DNA from: Paenibacillus sonchi
GTDB lineage: Bacteria; Bacillota; Bacilli; Paenibacillales; Paenibacillaceae
NCBI RefSeq assembly: GCF_016772475.1
Contig: NZ_CP068595.1
Coordinates: forward strand, 5,394,001 to 5,458,000
DNA: 64,000 nt
Reading direction: 5' to 3'
The notes beneath the pieces were generated by a model, which was not told the DNA's origin, made no database searches, and worked only from the letters and a program-made list of their open reading frames with translations. Below, piece after piece: positions 45,816 through 55,146 of this stretch. Position 1 is the stretch's first letter. Each line of letters opens with the position of its first letter. Position numbers and translations under genes: made by a program.

Positions 45816-46028
45816 ATGAAGAAAAAAAATTCGGGCATCTCAGAACTAACTCAAATTACCCGAGAGAAAAGGAAAGTTCAGTTCTACCTCAATATGCTGT
45901 TAGGATTGAGCGCGAGTTGCGGTGTGATGATACCTACAGAACCCATTTATTCGCTTCTAATGGAGCTTTCGGATCAAGAGGCCTCTCTTATGCAAAAAGC
46001 AAAGGATCACTCGGACTATCCAGAATAA
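45816..46028 (+). CDS. Small protein of unknown function in the suf group
   Basis: About 70 residues, basic N-terminus, with a mildly hydrophobic centre (F-Y-L-N-M-L-L-G-L-S-A-S-C-G-V-M-I-P) holding one Cys and no recognised domain. GAGGTG is six bases before ATG 45816. It lies 63 bp after sufB and 48 bp before the NifU-like gene, so it is likely co-transcribed. Not recognised; coding nature rests on the ribosome site and position. Confidence 0.6.
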   Translation: MKKKNSGISELTQITREKRKVQFYLNMLLGLSASCGVMIPTEPIYSLLMELSDQEASLMQKAKDHSDYPE

Positions 46029-46076
46029 AGCAGACTTGAATTGACAGTTGGTAAAACAAAAAGAGGAGCTGGCATA

Positions 46077-46316
46077 ATGGAGGAAAATGGAGTTTTATTC
46101 GATGAAGTATCGGAAGTGCTTCTCAAACTGCGTCCTTTCTTACTGCGTGATGGCGGGGATGCAGAATTGGTTGAGGTTGAGAACGGCGTCGCTAAATTAA
46201 GATTTTTGGGAGCCTGCAACGGTTGCCCGAGTGCAACGATTACGTTAAAAGCCGCTATCGAGCGCGCAATTCTTGAGGAAATCGAAGATATTAAAGAAGT
46301 TGTACAAGTATTTTAA
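46077..46316 (+). CDS. NifU C-terminal-domain Fe-S scaffold/carrier
   Basis: About 79 residues, a stand-alone Nfu domain. [13 protein letters not shown] and [10 protein letters not shown] are hallmarks; C47 and C50 bind a cluster shared between two subunits. It moves [4Fe-4S] clusters from the SUF scaffold to target proteins. AGGAG is eight bases before ATG 46077. A terminator follows, ending the suf group. Confidence 0.92.
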   Translation: MEENGVLFDEVSEVLLKLRPFLLRDGGDAELVEVENGVAKLRFLGACNGCPSATITLKAAIERAILEEIEDIKEVVQVF

Positions 46317-46322
46317 TTCCTA

Positions 46323-46370
46323 AACCCGCAAAAAACCTTGTTTTTTACAAGACTTTTTGCGGGTTCCTTC
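46323..46370 (+). terminator. Terminator ending the suf group
   Basis: AACCCGCAAAAA pairs with TTTTTGCGGGTT; a T-rich stretch follows. The rest of the 316-bp gap to the SMC operon holds only an imperfect CCCATA/TATGGG hairpin at about 46524-46556 and presumably the SMC operon promoter. Confidence 0.85.
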
Positions 46371-46632
46371 TTATCAAGCCTCAATGCGGTTATCAGGCTG
46401 ATAAATTTTCTCTTCATTAATATGAAAAGCAAATAGCCATATCTTTAAATCATTGATATAATAGAAAACGTTAGAATAGAAACATATATTCCCCGATAGC
46501 TGAAACTGAGCAGTATCTCACAGCCCATACTCCACCCTTCATGGGGCAGATATGGGTTTATGTTATTTTATGAGGGTGATCCTTCCCCAGGAAGTCCTAA
46601 ACTATGAAGTGATGGCGAGGTTGGCGTGAAGC

Positions 46633-48141
46633 ATGAACTGGAGTGATTTTGGAGAACGGAATAAACGGCTGAACCCCTTATGGACTCTGGGGGCAGGCAT
46701 GAATCTCGGCGAGCTGCAGCCCTATAAGGAGATGATAGCGCTCAGCGTGCTGCTTCAGGTCTACTATCTGGAGCTGGAATCCAATGAGCAGAGGTCCAGG
46801 GAGGATATTGTGGAGCTGGCCTGGAGTTCACTGGAACGGTTCAGTATTACGAAGCTGGGCACCGCCGAATCCGTGGAGCGGCTGGTGGACGGCCTGCTGT
46901 GGAGCGGGAGCGGCGGGGATTTTGAAGCCTACTATTATGATGATCTGGCCCGGCAGATGGCCGTGCAGAAATACAAATATTTTACGGTGGACGAGGATGC
47001 TACACGGACCAGCTGGGAAGAGAGCGGCAAAACCGTTTACCGGCTGTCGGAATATGCCATGGAGCTGATCTTCATGAGCCACGAGATTATTGAAGAATTT
47101 CAGATCAGCATCAAGCTGCTGGAAATTCAGATGCACATCAAGCATGGACGGGTCACACGCGCAATGCAGGATGTGGGCGAGCTGATCTCACGGGTGCGGA
47201 AGATGACGCAGCAGCAGCAGGAATACCGCAATGCGCTGCGCCGCAATCCCAAGCATATGTTCAGTGAATACGGTGTGCTGCGGCATCGGCGGCTGGAGGA
47301 AATTCACCTGCAGTTTGACGAAGAGCGCAGGCATTTTGACAACATCCACCGTTCGCTGGCCCGGCTCGCCAATGATGAGAAGGATGTTATCGACTTCAAT
47401 GAGCTGCGCCAGCTCTCGGAGAGGGTCGAACTGTCCAGACGGGTGCATGATGAGCTGGCTGAGGTGGTGCTGAGCATCTTTGAAGCGGAGACGAATCTGC
47501 GGCTGAATTTCCCTGAGCTATTCTGGGGAGCCGGGGGCTTTAATTTCCGCACCCATATCTGGGAGGAATGGGTGAAGTCCGAAGGGCTGCCGGATGCGGA
47601 CAGCCTGGACCTGCTGATCGGAGGGCTGTTCACGCCCAGCCAGGATTTTATCTACCCGCTGGCCTGGGCATGGGAGGAGCAGGAGGTCGGCTTTTTGCCC
47701 GAAGATGTATTAGACGAGCCGGATGAAGCCGGTGAAGAAGAGAGCATCCCTTATACACCCAAGTCTATCCCCTGGCCAAGCGTTTCCGAGCTGTGGCTGC
47801 CCGTATTTAAAGGACTGGCGGAAGAAGGAAGCTTTACCTTTGCCGCAGAAGCATTTACGGAAGAGGAACAGCGCAAATGGTCAGATACTCCGGATGCGGT
47901 TGATCTGTGGGCGCAGTTTTTCCACACGGAAATTACTGTCCAGGCTCAGGATGCGGACAGCCAAGGCGGGGCGGCTGATGAGTGCCAGAAATTAATCCGG
48001 CATCTGCTGGCGGCAAATCCGGAGCTGGAGGTTCTCCGCGGCAAGGTGCTGCGGACAACGATTCAGGGCAGCCATCGCCCAAGCGTCACCTGGCCCGGTC
48101 TGGAAATGAGTCCTTATACCATAACTATCATAGAGAGGTGA
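46633..48141 (+). CDS. Kleisin-like subunit of an SMC complex (JetA/MksF-like)
   Basis: 502 residues, largely helical, with a Glu/Arg-rich helical middle (about 150-300) that reads as coiled coil and no signal peptide or enzymatic motif. As first of three genes before a MukE-like and a large SMC-like ATPase, it occupies the position of MukF/MksF/JetA kleisins. The N-terminal 130 residues (L-Q-P-Y-K-E-M-I-A-L-S-V-L-L-Q-V-Y-Y) look like a winged-helix region. Assignment rests mainly on operon context and overall architecture, not on a strong motif. Confidence 0.65.
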   Translation: MNWSDFGERNKRLNPLWTLGAGMNLGELQPYKEMIALSVLLQVYYLELESNEQRSREDIVELAWSSLERFSITKLGTAESVERLVDGLLWSGSGGDFEAYYYDDLARQMAVQKYKYFTVDEDATRTSWEESGKTVYRLSEYAMELIFMSHEIIEEFQISIKLLEIQMHIKHGRVTRAMQDVGELISRVRKMTQQQQEYRNALRRNPKHMFSEYGVLRHRRLEEIHLQFDEERRHFDNIHRSLARLANDEKDVIDFNELRQLSERVELSRRVHDELAEVVLSIFEAETNLRLNFPELFWGAGGFNFRTHIWEEWVKSEGLPDADSLDLLIGGLFTPSQDFIYPLAWAWEEQEVGFLPEDVLDEPDEAGEEESIPYTPKSIPWPSVSELWLPVFKGLAEEGSFTFAAEAFTEEEQRKWSDTPDAVDLWAQFFHTEITVQAQDADSQGGAADECQKLIRHLLAANPELEVLRGKVLRTTIQGSHRPSVTWPGLEMSPYTITIIER

Positions 48142-48152
48142 GATGATTCGGC

Positions 48153-48911
48153 ATGAACTATTCGTTAGAACAATTACAGCAGGCTTCGCGGCTGTTTTTT
48201 GACCTGCTGCGCCGGAAGGTGATTTCGCTGGATGATCCCGCAGCCGCTGAATGTCTTCAGGACAACGGGGCTTATGACGCCCTGCAGTACATGGCCAAAG
48301 AAGGAGGCTGCCGGATTATGAATTCCGGACACCGCCTGCACCTGCTGGTCAATCCGCTGGGCTCGGGTTTTGCCAGCAACTTCACCCAATTACGGAACAA
48401 ATATTCACGGATTGAGCGTAAAACCCATTTACATATCATCAATATTATTATTCTGGTGTTCCTGGCGGAGATGGACCAGGATGAGCATCATTTCAAGCCG
48501 GGGCAGGACAGCATGTCCTATATTCAAATCTCAGATCAGGTATCCTCATTGTTTCAGGCATGGATGGAAATGGACAGCGAAGGCGGATTCAGCAGGCAGT
48601 GGCGCCTGGATATCCAGGCGATGCACAAGGTCTGGACAAGCCTCTACATGCAGACCAAAAGCCAGGAGGAAGCTGATTCTCTTAGCAGAGGAGCCGGTTC
48701 CCGGATCGGATTGATTCATGAGGGCATGAAGCTGCTGGAGGAGGAGCATCTGGTCTTCATCTCGGAGAACGAGAAGCGGATTTTCCCGCGTGAAGAATTA
48801 TATGAAAGAATGCGTTATCTGTACCATGATGTTGACCGTTATAAGGAACTGAAGGCACTGATCGGGCGCACCTTGACGGAGAAGGAGGGGGAAGCCCATG
48901 CCGCGTATTGA
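48153..48911 (+). CDS. DUF6063-like MukE/JetB-type SMC accessory subunit
   Basis: 252 residues resembling DUF6063, a MukE/MksE-like tandem winged-helix protein that binds the kleisin. It is predominantly helical, with I-I-N-I-I-I-L-V-F-L-A-E-M-D near 100 and a C-terminal winged-helix-like segment (L-L-E-E-E-H-L-V-F-I-S-E-N-E-K-R-I-F-P near 200). It starts 11 bp after the previous stop and overlaps the SMC gene by 14 bp, so translation is coupled. Confidence 0.72.
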   Translation: MNYSLEQLQQASRLFFDLLRRKVISLDDPAAAECLQDNGAYDALQYMAKEGGCRIMNSGHRLHLLVNPLGSGFASNFTQLRNKYSRIERKTHLHIINIIILVFLAEMDQDEHHFKPGQDSMSYIQISDQVSSLFQAWMEMDSEGGFSRQWRLDIQAMHKVWTSLYMQTKSQEEADSLSRGAGSRIGLIHEGMKLLEEEHLVFISENEKRIFPREELYERMRYLYHDVDRYKELKALIGRTLTEKEGEAHAAY

Positions 48912-51900
48912 GCGAATCCGGATTACCGGACTGAAATATGAAAAGATGCTCAAAAAGTATGACGATATGGTTCTGGACCTCAGCAATGAGGAAGGGCCGG
49001 CCAACACGCTGATTACCCTGATGAACGGCGGGGGCAAGGGTGTGCTGCTGCAATCGATTTTCCAGCTGTTGATTCCGAAAGCAGCCTGGGGTAAGGATAA
49101 TGAGAACCAGGTTGAGGCTTTTTTCCATAATCACAAAAAACAGCTCAAGCCCTACACCTTCCACGTAGCCATTGAATGGCGCCTGGATAACAGCGACCGC
49201 AATGAGTACATGACCACCGGCATCGCGATGACGGCCCACAGCTCTGTGGACCAGCTGGAGATTAAGGTTGATTATCTGCTCTATGCCCTGCTGGACTATG
49301 AGGAACATGCTGAGCTTACACTTTCCACATTGCCGCTCTATGACACCGATGCCGGGGGTCCCGTGAGTTTCGAGAGCATTCAACAGTTCGTGCGGGACCA
49401 CCGGGGGAAATGGCTTCCTTTGGAAGCCACAGCTCGGATCTGAAAAAATACTATAATTTCCTGGCAGAACGGGATATCCATATCGGCGAGTGGCGCAACA
49501 TGCGGCGGATTAACGGTGAAGAGGGCGGGATTAAGGGCTATTTCCAGAAAAATGATGCCTTTACGAACCAGAATCTGTTCGAAAAGCTTATTATTCCCGA
49601 AATCGGCACCAGCTTGAACGAAGGCCTGCCTGAGCAGGAAGGCTCTCTCCAAAAAATGTTCATGGATGCGGCGATCGTTGCGCAGAGACTGCCGATGCTG
49701 GAACAGCGCGAGAAGGCTTTTGCCGAGTTTACCGGGCTGGCAGCGCCGCTGCATGAGCTGGTGAAGCAGGGGACGGAAGCTGACCTGCACTACCGCGAAA
49801 CAGAGCTGCTGGGACGGCAAATGTACACCGTGATCCATGATGAGCTGAAGACAGCCGAAGAGGGGCGCCGCAAAAAAGCGGACGAGCTGGTACAGCTCCA
49901 TCAGGAGTCGCGGCAGCTGCGTTTTGAAGCGGATAACCTGAATTACCTGCGCAGCAAAGCGGAGGCCGACCGGAAGCAGGAGGATTTCCAAAAGATAAGC
50001 GATAATCAAATCCGTGCCCGCCAGCGTCTGGAAGATTCGAAAGCGAAGGAAAAGGAGCTGGAGACCGCCCATTATCTGGCCCGGCGGAAGCTTCAGCTCC
50101 GCCAGATGGAGCAGTGGCAGAAGGAAATTGAAGCCATCGAAGGGTCGCTTGAAATGAAGGAGCGCCAAGAGGTGGTCCAAGCCGCAAAAGAAGAGCTGCG
50201 CCAGCAGTGGGAGCAAGTGTACAAGCTGTGGCAGGGGCGGATTTCGGCGTTCAGCCGCCGCCAGCAATCCTTAAGCGCAGAAGAAGCTGCCCGCCGGAAG
50301 GAACGGGAAAGCTGTCTGCTGGAGCTGGGCGGCCTGGACAGCCGGATTCACGAGCTGACCGCCTCCATCCGCCAATACACGGAGGCGCTCGGGGTGTTCG
50401 CCGCCCGCCATGGGCAGGAAGCTGCCCATTCCCCGGCTGCATCGCTTCAGCGGGCCATCGCTGCGGCCAGAGGCTTTGCCGAGAATATCGCTGGGCTGAA
50501 TGAACGGCGCAAGGCTGCGGATGAAGACCGCTTCAAGCTGCATACGAAGCATACCCAGGTCAACGGGAAGCTCCTTGCCCATGAGCAGCAGGAGGGGGAG
50601 CTGCAGGAACAGCTGGATATTCAGCTGAACCGGGAATCGCAGCTCTGGTCACAGCTGGTCGTGCTGCTGGAGCTGTACGAAGAGCATAACAGGCTGGGCG
50701 CGACAGGCTTGTTCGAAGCGAAGGCTGCTGTGCAGGAGCGCTTCATCCGCAGGCTGGACGAAGCCGAGGCGCAGACCAAACGGCTCCGAAGAGATTATTA
50801 TCATCAATTGCTGGATGTTGAGCTGCAGCATGAAGCCTACTGGCTGCCGAACAGCGATCTGCTGACGGTGAAGGACAGGCTCGATGCGCTGAAGATCAGC
50901 TCGACGCTGGGCAGCGCCTTCCTGAACGATCAGCCTTATCTGATCCGTGAGGAAGAGCTGGACCGGCATCCGCAGCTGCCTTACGGTCTCATTGTTACTG
51001 AACGAGAGGCTGCCAAGCTGCAGCCGGGAATGCTGAAGGATCTGCTGCTCAAATCAGCAGTCCCGGTCTTCATCCGCGAGCAGATGGCGCAGCCTGCGGA
51101 GCAGCCCTTCCTGCTGCTGGGCGGACAAGGCCCGCAGATGGTGCTGCAGCCGGACCGTTTTCTGGAGTGGAAGCAGGGAATCTCTGCAAGACTCAAGGAT
51201 CAGGAAGTAGAGCTGCAGGATGCGGAGGGATATCTGGCGAAACTAAAGTCCGCAAGGCAGGAGTACGAGCGGTTGTTCCAAAGTGAGCATTCGGTTAGCC
51301 TCAAGGGCAAGCTGAAAGCTCTGAACGGCTTGCAGAATGAGCTGCGCATAAGTCTGGGCGAACTGAATACCGAAATTAGCGAAAATGCAGCTGCAATTGG
51401 TGTGATTGTGCGGGAAATCTCCGAATGCGAAGCCGGTAAAGCGGAAACAGAGGAGAAAGCGGCAGCGCTGCGTGAATGGAACGAACGGACCCATAAACAG
51501 GAACAGGACTATAAAGACAAGCAGAAGGCAGTTGACCGCAGAAGCGAGCTGAACAAAGAAATAACAGGCAAGGAACAGCAGCTGGCACAGCTAAAGGCCG
51601 AGCTGGACAGTACTTCCCTGGAACGGGAAAAGTGGGTTGGAGATACCCGGTATTCATTGTTCCCAAGGCTGCAAACCTGGTTCCCTGAGCTTGTCTATCC
51701 GGCCGGACTACAGGCTTCTTCGACCGGACATGCAGAGGATCAGCCGGAGTTCACCCTGGATGCTTCCATTCAGGACAAACTGCTTCAGACCCTAAGTACT
51801 CTGGAGAGCCTTCAGCAATCCCTGAGCCGCAATGAGCTGGAAATCCGCACAAGGGCCGCACAGATCAAAGCAGCGGCTGAACAGCTGGCTGAGCTTGAAG

Positions 51901-53393
51901 CAGCCGTCCAGCAGATTGAAGCGGATTGGCGCAATGTGCCGGAGCCAAGCGATACGCCTGACGCGATCATGGCAGCCAGAACACGGCAGAAGAGCGACAC
52001 TGGAATGCTGGACGAGGACTACCAGCTTGTCCGCGATTCTTTCGTCCGCTGTCAGACCGAGCTGGACCATCTGCAGAAGCAGCTGGCCAAAGCAGAGAAG
52101 GCGATCAAGGAAAAGCATGAGCGGGCTGTGGAGCTCTGGAATGAACCGCTGGACCGGAAAGAAGACGAGATCAGAGAACGGTCCCGTGAGAATGAGTATG
52201 CATTGAACAACTGCAAACAGACCCTGGCTTCACTGGATCAATGGCTTCAGACCCTTGCCAGCCAGAGCAAAGTCATGGAAACCCATGTGGAAGGGCGTCT
52301 GCAGCTGCGTGACATTCCTGAAGAAGTACAGCTGCACACAAGAGAGGACTGCGAGCAGGCGGTGGCTGAATGGCTGCTGCGCAGTAAGGAAAGCCGCAGT
52401 GAACGGAGCGAAATTTCACGGAAAATCAAGGAAGAGAAAACCTCACTCAGCGGCAAGATTGCCAAAAGCGGCTGGAATGCCGAGCTGGAAACCAAGATCC
52501 AGGAACGTCTGAACACCGTGCATTGGGAAGATTTCTCCATTGCGCTGCAGGTGCTGGACTCGATGCTCCAGAGCTCGCAGGATCAGATTGAGAGCATCCG
52601 CAGCGATAAGGAAGGCATGGAGCTGTCCCGCAAAATGTGGGTTGGCCGGGCTGCGAAGCGGGTAGTACAGATCGTTGACATTTTGAAGCGCATGGAACGC
52701 CGGATGATCATCCACAACGAGAACGGCCATGCGTTCCCGCTGGTGCGTTTGAATTATAAAAACATCAATGTGCCCAAGACAACCGAAGATATCGAACCGC
52801 TGGTGAGCGATTACTTCAACCGCTGCATCAGCAGCCTGCTGGAGAAATTTCCGAAGATCGAACAGGTACCGGCAGCGGCGGTCAAGGATCTGATCAGCGA
52901 CGGCAAGATTGTCTACGCCGCCCTGCAGAACCGCTTCCCGGTCTTGCAGGTCTATAAGCCGGTGACGGAGAATTATTTCCTCTATGCGGCTCCGGAGGAG
53001 TATCACTACTCTGATTGGGAAGTCATCAACCGGGGAGCATTGGATGAAGCGGTCGGCAGCGGCGGGCAGCGCCAGTCGGTCCAGCTGCTGGTGGCGATGA
53101 TGATCATGACCCATAAACGGGTCAACCGCGAGAATAAAGGCTGGACGGTCTTTTTATATGACAATCCGTTTGGTGAAATGGTATCTAATAACGTGCTTGA
53201 TCCGGTATTCGAAATCTCCAAGGCACTGCGCTTCCAGTGGCTGATCGTTACTCCGCCGGAGCTGGTGAAAAATGATGTCAGCGTCCGCTTCGGCGTCTAC
53301 TGGCAGCTTTATTTTGGCGGTGAAAAGGGCGACATGCTGGAATCCACGCTCATAAAAGGCGGACGCAAGCTGATTCCGGCCTCATTGTTCTGA
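48898..53393 (+). CDS. SMC-like ATPase (JetC/MukB-like), one-base frameshift in the given sequence
   Basis: About 1498 residues once repaired. The N-terminal head has a Walker A reading M-N-G-G-G-K-G (K47), where the usual Ser/Thr after Lys is Gly (G48). A very long Glu/Gln/Arg/Lys-rich coiled coil (about 280-1270) has a hinge-like globular part near 470-620. The C-terminal head has the signature V-G-S-G-G-Q-R-Q-S-V-Q and Walker B V-F-L-Y-D-N-P-F-G, with Asn where many ABC proteins have Glu. The given frame stops at 49443; one more G or A at 49403-49410 joins it to the frame containing F-G-S-H-S-S-D-L-K-K-Y-Y. AAGGAGG precedes ATG 48898. No JetD topoisomerase-like gene follows. Confidence 0.8.
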
Positions 53394-53457
53394 TTATCGA
53401 ATCCTATGATTGCAACCGATATAGAAGTTAGTCTCTATGTCAAGCCTGGGGGTACGT

Positions 53458-54972
53458 ATGAAAAAAACTTTTAAATTGGCACTTATCGCCATGCTGCTCA
53501 GTGTACTGCTGCTGCCGTCGCTCAGCTTGGCCAAACCCGCCGTTCCCAAACATACCGCTTCGTTTTATGTGAATGATTTTGCCAATGTGATTGACACGAA
53601 AACCGAGAATTATATGGTCAACTATGGTGTGCGTCTGCATCAGAAGGATGGCGCGCAGGTCGTGCTGGTCACTGTGGATTCCACGAATGGCGTTTCGATG
53701 GAGGAGTACGCAACTGCGCTTTTCAATTCCTGGGGTGTAGGATCGGCGGACAAAAATAATGGTGTACTGCTGCTGATGTCCATCAAAGATGATGACTATT
53801 GGGCAGTTCCCGGCAAGGGCCTGGAGTCTACTCTGACCGGCAGCAAGATCTCGAAGATTCTCTCTGCGTCGCTGGAGCCGGATTTCGCCAAAAAGGATTA
53901 CAGCGCCGGGGCCCGCAAAACTTATGGCGCATTGGTTCAAAGCCTGGGCGGGACCTACACTGAGACTGCAGGCTCCAAAAATTATGTCGCCGATAATGCC
54001 GGGGTCCTTCCAAAGGTTTCAAAAGATTATTTGAATCAATCCGGCAACCGGTATCAGCCTACGACCCGAAGCGGGGTGTACATTGTAACGGTGAAAAATT
54101 CCGGCAATCAAAACCTGGAGGAATACACGTATGCCAAATTCGCTTCAGCGGGAGCAGGTCCAAATGATGTGATGCTGGTGCTGGATATCGGCGGTGACAA
54201 CTATCATGCGCTGCAGGGAAAAAGTATCGACGGCATACTCACTAATGACGTGGTCAGCAGGATTCTGACTACCGAACTCGAACCGCAATTTGCCAAAAAG
54301 AACTATGCAGCCGGTGCAACAGCCGCGGCTAATGCATTTTACAGCTTTTTTCTGGCCCGGGCAGATCATGTGCAGGAGACTGCGGCCGCAGCGGCCAAGC
54401 CCGGCAGTCCCGCAGCTACAGCCGGACAAGCGGTGAAGACTGCTTCAAGTCCGGTTAAGGTTGAAGAATTAAAACCGATGTCCGTATCCAAAGCATTTAC
54501 GATCATGGGTATATTTTTGATCATCATTCTTCTGATCAGTGTTGCTGCCTCACTGCGCAACCGGCATATTGCCCTTTTTGGCATTCCGGTGAACCCGCGC
54601 AGCCCGCGGAACGTCCGGCGTTACGGCACCTGGTACGGCCAGCCGGGCTACGGAGCGGGGAGCCGGTGGTACAACCGCCAGCACCGCCGCCGCAGACGGC
54701 CGGTGCCTCATCACTCCGGGAGCAGCTTCTGGGGAAGCAGCCCGGAGGACAGCAGCTACACCAACCATGGAGGTGGAGGCTTTTCCAGTGGCGGTGGAGC
54801 CGGGCGTTATTCATCCAGTACGGATGACGAGGATGACAATCACGGTGGCGGTGGTTCCAGCTACGGTGGCGGAGCGGGCCGCTATTCGTCGGACGACGAC
54901 GATAACGACAGCGGCTCCTCCGGTGGAGGCGGCAGCGCAAGCAGCGGCGGCGGTGTGGGACGGCAGCATTAG
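53458..54972 (+). CDS. Secreted membrane-anchored protein with two TPM domains
   Basis: About 504 residues. The signal peptide (about 1-26) is followed by two TPM (YgcG/TLP18.3-type) domains, about 37-165 and 178-300; each has a V-N/A-D-N/F-A start and a conserved ending (L-E-P-D-F-A-K-K-D-Y-S-A-G-A and L-E-P-Q-F-A-K-K-N-Y-A-A-G-A). A Pro/Ala linker, one membrane helix (about 345-368), an Arg-rich stretch and a long Gly/Ser/Asp tail with repeated G-G-G-A-G-R-Y-S-S complete it. GGGGGT precedes ATG 53458. TPM proteins are linked to membrane complex assembly or to phosphatase-like activity; role here unknown. It follows the SMC operon by 64 bp but looks unrelated. Confidence 0.85.
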   Translation: MKKTFKLALIAMLLSVLLLPSLSLAKPAVPKHTASFYVNDFANVIDTKTENYMVNYGVRLHQKDGAQVVLVTVDSTNGVSMEEYATALFNSWGVGSADKNNGVLLLMSIKDDDYWAVPGKGLESTLTGSKISKILSASLEPDFAKKDYSAGARKTYGALVQSLGGTYTETAGSKNYVADNAGVLPKVSKDYLNQSGNRYQPTTRSGVYIVTVKNSGNQNLEEYTYAKFASAGAGPNDVMLVLDIGGDNYHALQGKSIDGILTNDVVSRILTTELEPQFAKKNYAAGATAAANAFYSFFLARADHVQETAAAAAKPGSPAATAGQAVKTASSPVKVEELKPMSVSKAFTIMGIFLIIILLISVAASLRNRHIALFGIPVNPRSPRNVRRYGTWYGQPGYGAGSRWYNRQHRRRRRPVPHHSGSSFWGSSPEDSSYTNHGGGGFSSGGGAGRYSSSTDDEDDNHGGGGSSYGGGAGRYSSDDDDNDSGSSGGGGSASSGGGVGRQH

Positions 54973-54997
54973 AACATAGTTATGGATTAGAGGACAG

Positions 54998-55026
54998 GGG
55001 AGCTGCTACGAGGCGCTCCTTTTTTC
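54998..55026 (+). terminator. Terminator after the TPM gene
   Basis: GGAGC (54999-55003) pairs with GCTCC (55015-55019), followed by TTTTTT. Confidence 0.7.
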
Positions 55027-55146
55027 GTTTTAGAAATCTATTGCACTTCCTGCAGTAGATAGTTTTCTTTGTCATCCCGGCTGTAAAAATCGCTATAGAT
55101 TTTACATCTTCTATAGGATCGATTTTTTACAGAGGGGGGACTCAGC

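Noticed and set aside
48174..53114. Many 60-290 codon open frames antisense to the SMC operon
   Set aside because: They are shadows of long coiled-coil coding sequence with Glu/Gln/Leu codons that read as open on the other strand.
53458..54972. TPM-domain gene as the missing JetD of the SMC operon
   Set aside because: It encodes a signal peptide, a membrane helix and two TPM domains on the outer face, with no Toprim or topoisomerase features.
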